Below, in pieces: positions 20,051 through 28,753 of a stretch of DNA of 64,000 nucleotides. The DNA is from Arthrobacter sp. B1I2 (GTDB lineage Bacteria > Actinomycetota > Actinomycetes > Actinomycetales > Micrococcaceae). Below the pieces are notes generated by a model. That model searched no databases. It saw only the letters and a list, made by a program, of their open reading frames with translations, and was not told where the DNA came from. Both the position numbers and the translations under genes were made by a program. The first letter of the stretch is position 1. Each line of letters begins with the position of its first letter. The DNA lies in NCBI RefSeq assembly GCF_030816485.1, contig NZ_JAUSYC010000001.1:3286001-3350000 (forward strand). The letters run 5' to 3'.

Positions 20051-22594
20051 ATGAAACTCGTTGACCAGCTGAGCGATCTGACCGCACCCACCCCAGCCGA
20101 CGCCGTCGACCCCGACGTCCTCTACACCCGGTTTGTCGAGTGGACGGAAAGCCGGGGCCTCTCCCTGTACCCCGCCCAGGATGAGGCAATCATGGAGCTG
20201 GCAACGGGGGCGAACGTCATCCTGGCCACGCCCACGGGGTCCGGTAAATCGCTGGTGGCAATCGCGGCGCACTTCCAGGCCATGGCGCAGGGCCGGCGAA
20301 GCTATTACACGGCGCCCATCAAAGCCCTGGTGTCCGAAAAATTCTTCGCGCTCTGCGACATTTTCGGGGCGGAGAACGTGGGCATGATTACCGGTGACTC
20401 CGGGGTGAACCAGGACGCTCCCATCATCTGCTGCACCGCCGAGATCCTGGCCAACATCGCCTTGCGGGAGGGCTCAGCGGCGGAGCTCGGCGCGGTGATC
20501 ATGGACGAGTTCCACTTCTACTCCGACCCCCAGCGCGGGTGGGCCTGGCAGGTCCCCCTTCTTGAACTTCCGCAGGCGCAGTTCCTGCTGATGTCCGCCA
20601 CCCTGGGTGATGTCACCCGGTTCGAAGAGGGACTCACGGCGCTGACCGGCCGAGCCACCACCACCGTCAGTTCAGCGGAACGGCCCATTCCGCTGCACTA
20701 CTACTACCACCAGACACCCGTCCACGAGACGCTGGAGGACTTGCTGTCCACCCGGCAGGTGCCCGTCTACGTGGTGCACTTCAGCCAGCTCGAAGCAATC
20801 GACCGCGCCCAGAACCTGATGAGCATCAACGTGTGCACCCGGGAGGAAAAGGACAAGATCGCGGAGCTGATTGCCAACTTCCGGTTTGCCGCCGGATTCG
20901 GCAAGACGCTGAACCGGCTGGTGCGCCACGGCATCGGCGTGCACCACGCGGGTATGCTGCCCAAGTACCGCCGGCTGGTGGAGCAGCTGGCCCAGGCGGG
21001 GCTGCTGAAGGTCATTTGCGGCACGGACACGCTCGGCGTGGGCATCAACGTTCCCATCCGGACAGTGCTGCTCACGGCTTTGAGCAAGTACGACGGCGTC
21101 CGCACCCGCCTGCTCAACTCACGCGAGTTCCACCAGATCGCCGGCCGGGCCGGACGGGCGGGCTACGACACCGCCGGGACAGTGGTGGTGCAGGCGCCCG
21201 AACATGTGATCGAGAACGTCAAGGCAATGGCCAAGGCCACCGCGAAGTTCGGGGACGACCAGAAGAAGCTGCGCCAGGTGGTGAAGAAGAAGCCGCCCGA
21301 GGGTTTCGTCTCCTGGGGCGAGCCGACGTTCAACCGGCTGGTGGAATCGGTACCGGACCCGCTGACGTCCAGCTTCACGGTGACCCACGCCATGCTGATG
21401 AACCTGATGGAGCGGCCCGGCGACCCGTTCATGGCGGCCCGGCGGCTGCTCACCGAAAACCACGAGCCCCGTTCCTCCCAGCTGCGGCTGATGAGGAAGG
21501 CGCTGGGCATTTACCGGGAACTGCTGGCCGCCGAGGTCGTCGAGCGGATTCCGCCGGAGGAACAGGGCCGGGACGGACGGACGGTGCGCCTCACCGTCCA
21601 CCTGCAGCCGAACTTTGCCCTGAACCAGCCGCTCTCCCCCTTCGCTCTTGCCGCCCTGGAGCTCCTTGACCCGGAGTCGCCGTCGTACGCCCTGGACGTG
21701 GTGTCCGTGATCGAGGCGACCCTGGAGAAACCCCGGCAGATCCTTTCCGCGCAGCAAAAGAAGGCGCGCGGCGAGGCGGTGGCGGCCATGAAGGCAGACG
21801 GCATCGACTACGACCAGCGGATGGCCATGCTGGACGAGGTCACCTACCCCCAGCCGCTGGCGGAGATCCTGGGCGAGGCGTTCGAGGTGTACCGGAAGGC
21901 CGCGCCCTGGGTGGGCGACTTTGAGCTGGCGCCCAAGTCGGTGGTCCGCGACATGTACGAGCGGGCCATGAACTTTGGCGAGTTCGTCCAGTTCTACGGC
22001 CTGGCGCGGTCCGAGGGGATTGTGCTGCGGTACCTTGCCGATGCCTTCAAGGCGCTGCGCCAGACTGTTCCCCAGGACATGCTGCGCGAGGACCTGGCGG
22101 ACCTGACCGCCTGGCTGGGCGAGCTGGTGCGCCAGGTGGACTCCAGCCTCCTGGACGAATGGGAGGAACTGGCCGCCGGGGTGGCGCCCACGCCGCACGA
22201 TGCACCGCCGCCCCCGCCGCCGTCGCTCACCTCCAACATCCGCGCGTTCCGGGTGATGGTGCGCAACGAGATGTTCCGGCGGGTGGAGCTGTTCGCCGAT
22301 GAGGACGCCACGGCGCTGGGAGAGCTCGACGGCGGTTCCGGGTGGGGTGCCGAGCGCTGGGAAGACGCGCTGGACGACTACTTCGACGAACACGACGACA
22401 TCGGAACCGGACCGGATGCGCGCGGCCCGGGGCTGCTCATCATCACCGAAGAACGCGGGACCTGGAAGGTGCGCCAGATCCTCGATGACCCGGCAGGCAA
22501 CCACGACTGGGGCATCTCGGCGGAAGTGGACCTGGCAGAGTCGGACGGGACCGGGACCGCGGTGGTCAGGGTGACGGACGTTAACCGGCTCTGA
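20051..22594 (+). CDS. Ski2-like DEAD/DEAH-box helicase with DUF3516 C-terminus
   Basis: Superfamily 2 helicase, 847 residues. Walker A ATPTGSGKS is at about 59-67, the DEAH-equivalent box reads MDEFH, motif III is LLMSATLG, and motif VI is QIAGRAGRAGYD. Motif IV-V region CGTDTLGVGINVPIRTV resembles Ski2/Lhr-type RNA or DNA helicases. The C-terminal ~350 residues match the actinobacterial DUF3516 type and include a poly-Pro run near 720. I chose the ATG at 20051 over an upstream in-frame GTG-type start at 20030. The physiological role is not known to me. Confidence 0.88.
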   Translation: MKLVDQLSDLTAPTPADAVDPDVLYTRFVEWTESRGLSLYPAQDEAIMELATGANVILATPTGSGKSLVAIAAHFQAMAQGRRSYYTAPIKALVSEKFFALCDIFGAENVGMITGDSGVNQDAPIICCTAEILANIALREGSAAELGAVIMDEFHFYSDPQRGWAWQVPLLELPQAQFLLMSATLGDVTRFEEGLTALTGRATTTVSSAERPIPLHYYYHQTPVHETLEDLLSTRQVPVYVVHFSQLEAIDRAQNLMSINVCTREEKDKIAELIANFRFAAGFGKTLNRLVRHGIGVHHAGMLPKYRRLVEQLAQAGLLKVICGTDTLGVGINVPIRTVLLTALSKYDGVRTRLLNSREFHQIAGRAGRAGYDTAGTVVVQAPEHVIENVKAMAKATAKFGDDQKKLRQVVKKKPPEGFVSWGEPTFNRLVESVPDPLTSSFTVTHAMLMNLMERPGDPFMAARRLLTENHEPRSSQLRLMRKALGIYRELLAAEVVERIPPEEQGRDGRTVRLTVHLQPNFALNQPLSPFALAALELLDPESPSYALDVVSVIEATLEKPRQILSAQQKKARGEAVAAMKADGIDYDQRMAMLDEVTYPQPLAEILGEAFEVYRKAAPWVGDFELAPKSVVRDMYERAMNFGEFVQFYGLARSEGIVLRYLADAFKALRQTVPQDMLREDLADLTAWLGELVRQVDSSLLDEWEELAAGVAPTPHDAPPPPPPSLTSNIRAFRVMVRNEMFRRVELFADEDATALGELDGGSGWGAERWEDALDDYFDEHDDIGTGPDARGPGLLIITEERGTWKVRQILDDPAGNHDWGISAEVDLAESDGTGTAVVRVTDVNRL

Positions 22595-22659
22595 CGCTCG
22601 TCCCGGCCCTGGCCCCGGTCCTACGCCGGCCTCCCTGGCGGCGGCGGTAAGCTCGAAGA

Positions 22660-23175
22660 ATGAGTGTAATCCGTCCCGCAACCCGGCACGACGTGCCCGC
22701 CATCCTCCGAATGATCCATGAACTGGCCCATTACGAGAAGGAACCAGACGCCGTCCGGAACACCCCGGAACTGCTGGATCAGGTGCTCTTCGGCGCGAAC
22801 CCACGTGTCTTCGCTGCCATGGCAGAGAATGCGGCCGGCGAAGTGCAGGGCTTCGCGCTTTGGTTCCTGAACTACTCCACCTGGGAAGGTGTCCACGGCA
22901 TCTACCTGGAAGACCTCTACGTCAGTCCCGAGGCCCGCGGCGAAGGACACGGAAAAGCCCTGCTGCAGCACCTTGCGGCGATCGCCGTGGAGAACGGCTA
23001 TGCACGGGTGGAATGGAGCGTGCTGGACTGGAACGAGCCCTCCATCAATTTCTACCGCCGCCTTGGTGCCCGCCCCATGGACGGCTGGTCCACCTTCCGG
23101 CTCACCGGGGAGGCGCTGGACCAATTCGGCCGGGTCCCGTCCCGCAGCTCCCTTCCCTCTCCTGCCCGTGGCTGA
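22660..23175 (+). CDS. GNAT-family N-acetyltransferase (diamine/thialysine acetyltransferase-like)
   Basis: 171 residues. The acetyl-CoA loop is VSPEARGEGHGKALL (about 88-102), preceded by IYLEDLYV and followed by WSVLDWNEPSINFYRRLGARPMDGW, the pattern of spermidine/thialysine acetyltransferases. Acceptor is inferred, not shown. The following hydrolase gene probably starts inside its last codons. Confidence 0.88.
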   Translation: MSVIRPATRHDVPAILRMIHELAHYEKEPDAVRNTPELLDQVLFGANPRVFAAMAENAAGEVQGFALWFLNYSTWEGVHGIYLEDLYVSPEARGEGHGKALLQHLAAIAVENGYARVEWSVLDWNEPSINFYRRLGARPMDGWSTFRLTGEALDQFGRVPSRSSLPSPARG

Positions 23176-24511
23176 CGCGCAACGGGGCGTCACTGCCGTG
23201 GGCCATGAGATCAGGGCCAGGCATGAGTTCCGTGGGATGCGCACGGTGGAGCATTACTTTACGGTCCCCCTGGACCATTCCGCGCCCCTGAACGGTTCCG
23301 CGGAAACCATCATCGTTTTCGCGCGGGAGTACGTGTCTGCGGCGCACAGTGAGGAGGCGGCCGCGCGGTTGCCCTGGCTCCTCTTCCTGCAGGGCGGCCC
23401 CGGCGGCCGCGGCAACCGGTGGGGTTCCCTGGGCGGCTGGAGCAAGGCCGCAGCGCAGGACTTCCGCATCCTGATGCTGGACCAGCGCGGCACCGGACTC
23501 TCCACGCCCATTGACCGCAACACCCTGCCAGGACGCGGATCCGCAGCGGAGCAGGCCGCCTACCTGGAGCACTTCCGGGCCGACTCGATCGTGGCGGACG
23601 CGGAGTTGATCCGCCACGCACTGGAGTCACCGCCCTGGACCATTTACGGCCAGAGCTACGGCGGCTTCTGTGCCCTGACCTACCTCTCCTTCGCGCCGGA
23701 GGGACTGCGCGAAGTGCTGATCACCGGCGGGCTTGCCCCGCTCACCGGCAGCGCCGACGACGTGTACCGGGCCACGTACCAGCGTGTGGCAGCGCGGAAC
23801 GACGAGTACTTCGCCTGGTATCCCGAGGACCGGGAGGTTGTGGAGCGGATCGCCCGCCACCTGCGCTCCACAACCGAATTCCTGCCCGACGGCGGACCCC
23901 TCACGGTGGAGCGGTTCCAGATGGCGGGGGCATTCCTGGGCGGCAACACGCGCGTTGACAGCCTTCATTACCTGCTCGAGGACGCCTTCGTGGACACTGC
24001 TGCCGGACCCCGGCTGTCCGACGCGTTCCTGGAGCAGCTCCAAAGCGTGGTTTCCCGCCGCTCCAACCCGCTGTACGCGGTGATGCACGAATCCATCTAC
24101 GGCCAGGGCCAGGCCACGAACTGGTCAGCCTGGCGGATGCTCGGCGAAAACCCGTGGTTCCGGCCGGACGCCGACCCGCTGCTGCTCACCGGCGAGATGG
24201 TGTACCCGTGGTACTTCGAGCAGGACCCTGCCCTCCGGCCGCTGCAGGAAGTGGCGGAGCTGCTGGCCGCCAAGCAGGACTGGACGCCGCTGTTCGACCC
24301 GCAGGTGCTGGGCGCCAACACCGTACCCGTGGCCGCAGCGGTGTACTCCGACGATATCTACGTGGACCGGGATCTTTCCCTGCGGACTGCAAAAGCGGTG
24401 GGCGGGCTGCAGGTTTGGGAGACTGCGGACTTCCATCACGACGGAATCGCCGACGACGGTGAGCGGATCTTCGCGCGGCTGCTGGGCATGGTGCGGTCAG
24501 GCGGCCGCTGA
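23168..24511 (+). CDS. Alpha/beta hydrolase, prolyl aminopeptidase-like (S33)
   Basis: Removes N-terminal proline or related groups in characterised relatives; cytoplasmic. QGGPGGRG corresponds to the family HGGPG oxyanion motif, DQRGTGLS follows, GQSYGGFCALTYL holds the nucleophile Ser, and SDDIYVD and DFHHDGIADDG supply the Asp and His. The start is uncertain: GTG at 23168 overlaps the acetyltransferase stop by 8 bases, giving 447 residues, with GTG 23199 as alternative. The 3' end overlaps the convergent MFS gene by 15 bases. Confidence 0.87.
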   Translation: MADAQRGVTAVGHEIRARHEFRGMRTVEHYFTVPLDHSAPLNGSAETIIVFAREYVSAAHSEEAAARLPWLLFLQGGPGGRGNRWGSLGGWSKAAAQDFRILMLDQRGTGLSTPIDRNTLPGRGSAAEQAAYLEHFRADSIVADAELIRHALESPPWTIYGQSYGGFCALTYLSFAPEGLREVLITGGLAPLTGSADDVYRATYQRVAARNDEYFAWYPEDREVVERIARHLRSTTEFLPDGGPLTVERFQMAGAFLGGNTRVDSLHYLLEDAFVDTAAGPRLSDAFLEQLQSVVSRRSNPLYAVMHESIYGQGQATNWSAWRMLGENPWFRPDADPLLLTGEMVYPWYFEQDPALRPLQEVAELLAAKQDWTPLFDPQVLGANTVPVAAAVYSDDIYVDRDLSLRTAKAVGGLQVWETADFHHDGIADDGERIFARLLGMVRSGGR

Positions 24512-25867
24512 CCGCCGGTGTGACGTGCGGGTGACGATGGCGGCGGCCAGGACCGCCGCCCCGATGGCCGCCCCGAGCAAATTCAGGCCGAGGTAGCCGC
24601 CAAAGCCAAGGACCAGCCCGGACACCGCACCGCCCACAGCACCCGCGGCGCCCATCAGCATGTCGGAGACACCCTGGACCGCTACCCGGGCTTCCGGCGC
24701 CACGCTTTCGGCCAGCAGCGTTGAGCCTGAGATCGTGGCAGCGGACCAGCCCATGCCCAGCAGCACCAGTCCCACCGCCACCGCTGCGGTTGAGGACTGC
24801 CCGAACCCGGCGACGGCCACAGCGGCGACCAGCACCGTGAAGCCGATCATGATGGTCTCGATCCTGCCTGCCCTGTCGGTCAACCAGCCCATGACCGGGG
24901 AAAGCGCAAACATCCCGGCGATGTGCAAGGAGATGGTGAAGCCGATGATGACCAGGACGTCCCCCTCTGCCACGTGCCCGGCGTGGGAGACCGGGCCCTC
25001 CACCAGGTGCTGAAGGTGCAGCGGGGTCATGGACATCACGCCGACCATCACCGCGTGGGCGGCCACGACGCCGGTCACGGCCAGCAGTGCCGTCGGCGAG
25101 CTCCTGATGGCACGCAGTCCACGGACAAGTGACCCGCCTGCGGGCGGTGTGGCGGCGTGTGCGCCGGCAGGAGGGGCGGCCGGCACCGGTCCACCGCCAG
25201 GGGTGGTTTCCGGGGCGGCGCTGCTGGCGGCGGCGAGTTGGCGGGCCAGCAGCAGCGGGTCAGGTCGAAGGCCAACGTACACGAGCGCGGTGGCGATGAG
25301 GAGTCCGGCACCGGAGATCACGAACGGGCCCGCGACGGGCGGCAGGCCCAGCGCGGTCCCCACGGCAGTACCGGGCTGGATAAGGTTGGGCCCGGCCACA
25401 GCGCCGACGGTAACCGCCCACACCACCGTGGACAGTGCCCTCCCCCGGTGCTCGGCAACGGCCAGGTCGACGGCGGCGAACCTCGCCTGGAGGCTCGCGG
25501 CCGTGCCGACGCCGATGCCTGCCGCCCCCAGGACCAGCAGCACAAAAAGTCCGGACACAACAGCCAGCACCATGAGCACCGCTCCTGCCAGGGCCGCGGA
25601 GAGGCCGGCCACCTGGCCGGCCCGGCGTCCACGGCGTTCGGCCAGCGATGCCAGCGGCAGTGCTGCCGCAGCGGCTCCGAGGGTCATCACGGTGGCCACC
25701 GCGCCAGCCCACGCGCTTGAGCCCGAGAGTTCCACGGCCAGGATGGAGCCGATCGATACGGTTGCTCCCGTTCCGATCCCACCGAACACCTGGGCCGCGC
25801 TCAAGAGCACCAGAGTCCGCCGCTGAACCTGGCGCACGCCTTGTTCCTCCACAAGTGTGCGGGCCAT
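24497..25867 (-). CDS. Major facilitator superfamily transporter
   Basis: 456-residue membrane protein with about 12 hydrophobic helices and the cytoplasmic loop motif LAERRGRRAGQV between helices 2 and 3, plus GWLTDRAGRIETIM in the second half. A Pro/Ala-rich central loop (residues ~215-245, PETTPGGGPVPAAPPAG) links the two six-helix bundles. Drug-efflux relatives are most similar in layout, but the substrate is not readable. Confidence 0.88.
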   Translation of the reverse strand: MARTLVEEQGVRQVQRRTLVLLSAAQVFGGIGTGATVSIGSILAVELSGSSAWAGAVATVMTLGAAAAALPLASLAERRGRRAGQVAGLSAALAGAVLMVLAVVSGLFVLLVLGAAGIGVGTAASLQARFAAVDLAVAEHRGRALSTVVWAVTVGAVAGPNLIQPGTAVGTALGLPPVAGPFVISGAGLLIATALVYVGLRPDPLLLARQLAAASSAAPETTPGGGPVPAAPPAGAHAATPPAGGSLVRGLRAIRSSPTALLAVTGVVAAHAVMVGVMSMTPLHLQHLVEGPVSHAGHVAEGDVLVIIGFTISLHIAGMFALSPVMGWLTDRAGRIETIMIGFTVLVAAVAVAGFGQSSTAAVAVGLVLLGMGWSAATISGSTLLAESVAPEARVAVQGVSDMLMGAAGAVGGAVSGLVLGFGGYLGLNLLGAAIGAAVLAAAIVTRTSHRRSAAA

Positions 25868-25917
25868 GATCCGAGCATAGTCCCGTCCAGGAACCGCCGG
25901 CAGGAGATTCTTAAACG

Positions 25918-25951
25918 GGTAATCCCGGCCGCTCAGGCAGCCGGGATTACC
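25918..25951 (-). terminator. Stem-loop terminator after terC-family gene
   Basis: Perfect 12-bp inverted repeat with a 10-base loop (25918-25929, 25940-25951), 23 bases past the TerC stop. On the plus strand the hairpin is followed by GTTTTGAAA, on the minus strand by CGTTTAAG. Confidence 0.7.
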
Positions 25952-25973
25952 GTTTTGAAAGGGCAGGTCCGTA

Positions 25974-27002
25974 CTAATCGACGTCGCTGTGGCTCTTCCG
26001 GATGTCTTCCTCGAGCCGGGGATCCACCTTGGCAGCCTGTGCCTTGGAGCTGATCAGGCTGGCAACCACGGCGATGATGATGGTGCCCACAATGACGGCA
26101 AGCGATACGAAGGTGGGAATCTCAGGCGCCCACTCGATGTGGCGGCCGCCGTTGAGGAAGGGCAGCTCGTTCACGTGCATGGCGTGCAGGACAAGCTTGA
26201 CGCCGATGAACGCAAGGATGAAGGACAGGGCGTGCTTCAAGTAGATGAGCCGGTTCATCAGGCCGCCGAGCAGGAAGTACAGCTGCCGCAGGCCCATCAG
26301 GGCAAACAGGTTGGCGGTGAAGACAATGAAGGGGCTCTGGGTCAGGCCGAAGATGGCGGGAATGGAATCCACTGCAAACAGCAGGTCCGTGAGGCCGATG
26401 GTGATGAAGACGATCACCATGGGGGTGAAGACCTTCTTGCCGTTCACCGTGGTGCGCAGCTTGCCGCCGTCGAACTTCTCCGACATGGGAATGACCTTGC
26501 GGATCCTGGCGATCAGTGGGTTCTCCCGGTCCTCTTCCTCTTCGCCCTCATCCTGGGCCTGCTTCCAGGCCGTCCAGAGCAGGAACGCGCCGAAGATGTA
26601 GAAGACCCAGCTGAACTGTTCAATGACGATGGCGCCGAGCAGGATGAAGATGCCGCGCAGGATGAGGGCGATGATGATACCCACCATCAGCACTTCCTGC
26701 TGGTATTTCCGGGGTACGGAGAACCTGGCCATGATGATGATGAACACGAACAGGTTGTCGATGCTGAGGCTGTATTCAGTGACCCAGCCGGCGACGAACT
26801 GGCTGCCGAACTCCGGGCCGGTGAAAGCGAACATGGCACCGGCGAACGCCAGGGCCAGGGTGATGTAGAAGGCCACCCACAGACCGGCTTCCTTCATGGA
26901 CGGTTCGTGCGGTCGCCGAACCACCAGGAGGAGATCGATCAGGAGAATCAGTCCGAGGACGACAAGTGAGCCAACCTCGAACCATACGGGCAAATCGAGC
27001 AC
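25974..27002 (-). CDS. TerC-family integral membrane protein
   Basis: TerC/Alx/MeeF family, linked to manganese export or tellurium resistance. 342 residues with about nine hydrophobic helices and the acidic family signatures VTEYSLSIDNLFVF and LLFAVDSIPAIFGLT. A charged loop (QDEGEEEEDRENP) lies mid-protein. The GTG at 27002 has AAAGG seven bases upstream; an in-frame extension to 27233 runs through the riboswitch and is not coding. Presence of a Mn2+ riboswitch upstream supports a manganese role. Confidence 0.9.
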   Translation of the reverse strand: MLDLPVWFEVGSLVVLGLILLIDLLLVVRRPHEPSMKEAGLWVAFYITLALAFAGAMFAFTGPEFGSQFVAGWVTEYSLSIDNLFVFIIIMARFSVPRKYQQEVLMVGIIIALILRGIFILLGAIVIEQFSWVFYIFGAFLLWTAWKQAQDEGEEEEDRENPLIARIRKVIPMSEKFDGGKLRTTVNGKKVFTPMVIVFITIGLTDLLFAVDSIPAIFGLTQSPFIVFTANLFALMGLRQLYFLLGGLMNRLIYLKHALSFILAFIGVKLVLHAMHVNELPFLNGGRHIEWAPEIPTFVSLAVIVGTIIIAVVASLISSKAQAAKVDPRLEEDIRKSHSDVD

Positions 27003-27034
27003 GGGGAAGCCTTTCGCAGGGTACACAAAATGGT

Positions 27035-27151
27035 GTAAGTCTCTCCGGCCTGCCTGCGTGCACTTGGTGCTGGTGCGGCGGCCCGCTACGCCCGGCGGGG
27101 CAGCTGTGCCCTGCGTGTTGACGATCGTAGCGCTTTGGGATACTCCCCTAC
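27035..27151 (-). ncRNA. yybP-ykoY-type Mn2+ riboswitch
   Basis: Leader of the TerC gene. Read on the minus strand it starts GUAGG-GGAGUA and ends GAGAC-UUAC; GUAGG (27147-27151) pairs with CUUAC (27035-27039) as the closing stem. Inside, GCUACG pairs with CGUAGC, flanking the conserved-looking AUCGUCAACACG stretch, and a GGCC/GGCC helix precedes GGAGAGAC. The GGGGAGUA and (C)GAGAC loops are the metal-binding signatures of this class, which commonly sits before TerC-family genes. A TACAGT hexamer at 27161-27166 could be its -10. Confidence 0.72.
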
Positions 27152-27215
27152 GTGCCTTTAACTGTACCCCAGCCGGTGGAGGGCCGCGGCTACCGATGGG
27201 GCCGGTGATGCCGTG

Positions 27216-27227
27216 GATAACGTTTTC
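27216..27227. promoter_or_regulatory. LacI-type operator candidate, upstream of promoter
   Basis: GATAACGTTTTC, an imperfect palindrome with a central CpG as in LacI/GalR-family operators. Its centre is 64 bp from a second candidate at 27280-27291, near six helical turns, with the promoter between them. Confidence 0.4.
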
Positions 27228-27237
27228 CGGCAAACCG

Positions 27238-27267
27238 TTGACCGGCTGCCATCGGTCTTGTAATAAT
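27238..27267 (+). promoter_or_regulatory. Sigma-70-type promoter of the sugar-binding protein gene
   Basis: TTGACC at 27238-27243, an 18-base spacer, then AATAAT at 27262-27267 (or TAATAA with 17). Predicted transcription start is near 27274, about 60 bases before the ATG. With the riboswitch, this accounts for most of the 332-base gap between the two divergent genes. Confidence 0.6.
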
Positions 27268-27279
27268 CAGCCGGGATGA

Positions 27280-27291
27280 GAAAACGGTTTC
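27280..27291. promoter_or_regulatory. LacI-type operator candidate, at the transcription start
   Basis: GAAAACGGTTTC, palindromic at five of six pairs around a central CpG. It lies just after the predicted transcription start, where a bound repressor would block initiation. Confidence 0.5.
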
Positions 27292-27334
27292 CCGTCTGCA
27301 CCTAGTGTTCCTTCCAGAAAGTCAAGGTTGGTCA

Positions 27335-28654
27335 ATGAAGACTCCTCATCGCACTGGCACTGTGGTCAAGGCCCTCGCCACGGCCGCCACCCTGGCCATG
27401 CTCGCCACCGGCTGCTCGTCCTCCCCGGCCGCGGACAGCGGCGGAAACGTCACCGTGCGCTTCACCTGGTGGGGCAACGACCTGCGGAACAAGCAGACGC
27501 AACAGGTGATCGATGCCTTCCAGGCCTCGCACCCCAACATCAAAATCCAGGCTGAGCCCGGGGTGTGGAGCAGCTACTGGGACAAACTGGCCACCACCAC
27601 CGCCGCCAACGATTCGCCCGATGTAATCCAGATGGACCAGGCCTACATCGCCGAATACGGCGGCCGGGGTGCGCTGCTTGACCTGTCCAAGCAAAGCAAC
27701 ATCGACACGTCCAAGATCGACCAGGACGCCCTTAAGTCCGGCGAGGTCAGCGGCAAGCAGTACGGCCTGAGCACCGGCCAGAACGCCAAGGCCGTGATGA
27801 TCAACACCAAAATGTTCCAGGACTACGGGGTTCCCATCCCGGACGACAAAACCTGGACCTGGGATGACTACACCAGGACCGCGGCCCAGATCGCAGCGGC
27901 AGCGGGCAAGGCCGGCAAGACCAACTACGGCAGCTCCTATTCGCTGACCGACTCGGACCTGAACACATGGGCCATGCAGCATGGAGAGTCGCTGTACTCG
28001 GCGGACGGCGGCCTCGGCTTCAAGGAGGACACCGCCACTTCCTTCTTCCAGAATCTGCTGAACCTGCGCAACCAGAATGCTGCCCCGCCGGCCAACATTG
28101 CCACCGAGGACATCAGCGCCCCGGTGGAACAGACCCTGTTCGCCACCGGCAAGACGGCTATGTCCTGGTGGTGGACCAACCAGGTCAACGCGCTCCAGTC
28201 CGCGCTGAAGAGCGATGTGAAGATCCTGCGCGCCCCCAGCTCCACCGGCAGCGCCAAGGACAACGGCATGTCCTACAAGCCGTCCATGTTCTGGTCCGTT
28301 TCCTCGCGCAGCAAGCACCCCAAGGAAGCGGCCGAAGTTGTCAATTACATGCTCAACAACCTGGACGCAGCCAAGACCATCCTGACGGAGCGCGGCTTCC
28401 CGACCAACTCCGAGGTCCAAACCGGGATCGACCCGCTGCTGACGCCTGCTGACAAGGCCGCTGCGGCATTCCTTAAGGACATCAAGCCGGATCTGAAGAG
28501 CGTGCCGCCGGTGCCTCCCACCGGTTCCTCCGGAGTGCAGGCACTGATCCAGCGTTACAGCACTGACGTTCTCTTCGACCGCAAGTCCCCCGCTGATGCA
28601 GCGAAGGGCCTGATGCAGGAAGCAAAGGGCATGATCGACTCGGCCAGGAAGTAA
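27335..28654 (+). CDS. ABC transporter sugar-binding lipoprotein (orphan)
   Basis: Extracellular solute-binding protein, family 1, 439 residues. A lipoprotein signal peptide ends at the lipobox LATGC (Cys27), so it is anchored outside the membrane. Then VRFTWWGNDLRNK, SPDVIQMDQAYIAEY and WTWDDYTRTAAQIA match sugar-binding proteins of the CUT1 type, and the C-terminal RKSPADAAKGLMQEAKGMI is typical. No permease or ATPase gene is adjacent, so its transporter must be encoded elsewhere. LacI-type operator candidates lie upstream. Confidence 0.9.
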   Translation: MKTPHRTGTVVKALATAATLAMLATGCSSSPAADSGGNVTVRFTWWGNDLRNKQTQQVIDAFQASHPNIKIQAEPGVWSSYWDKLATTTAANDSPDVIQMDQAYIAEYGGRGALLDLSKQSNIDTSKIDQDALKSGEVSGKQYGLSTGQNAKAVMINTKMFQDYGVPIPDDKTWTWDDYTRTAAQIAAAAGKAGKTNYGSSYSLTDSDLNTWAMQHGESLYSADGGLGFKEDTATSFFQNLLNLRNQNAAPPANIATEDISAPVEQTLFATGKTAMSWWWTNQVNALQSALKSDVKILRAPSSTGSAKDNGMSYKPSMFWSVSSRSKHPKEAAEVVNYMLNNLDAAKTILTERGFPTNSEVQTGIDPLLTPADKAAAAFLKDIKPDLKSVPPVPPTGSSGVQALIQRYSTDVLFDRKSPADAAKGLMQEAKGMIDSARK

Positions 28655-28683
28655 GGCAGCCGCACCGCTTCGGCCAGCGCGAC

Positions 28684-28712
28684 GGCGGGCATCCCCTAAG
28701 GGGGTGCCCGCC
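28684..28712. terminator. Bidirectional terminator between binding-protein gene and uvrB
   Basis: Thirteen-base-pair stem with one G-U pair and a three-base loop (28684-28696, 28700-28712), midway between two convergent genes. It can serve both strands. No U-tract. Confidence 0.7.
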
Positions 28713-28753
28713 GATCCTTGGCCAGATCCATTGCCTATCTACGAAGCGGTGCC

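Noticed and set aside
21119..22804. 561-codon minus-strand frame
   Set aside because: Antisense to the Ski2-like helicase, His/Arg/Gly-rich shadow.
27003..27233. N-terminal extension of the TerC protein
   Set aside because: This in-frame stretch coincides with the riboswitch; the GTG at 27002 has a proper ribosome site and the downstream sequence begins as TerC proteins do.
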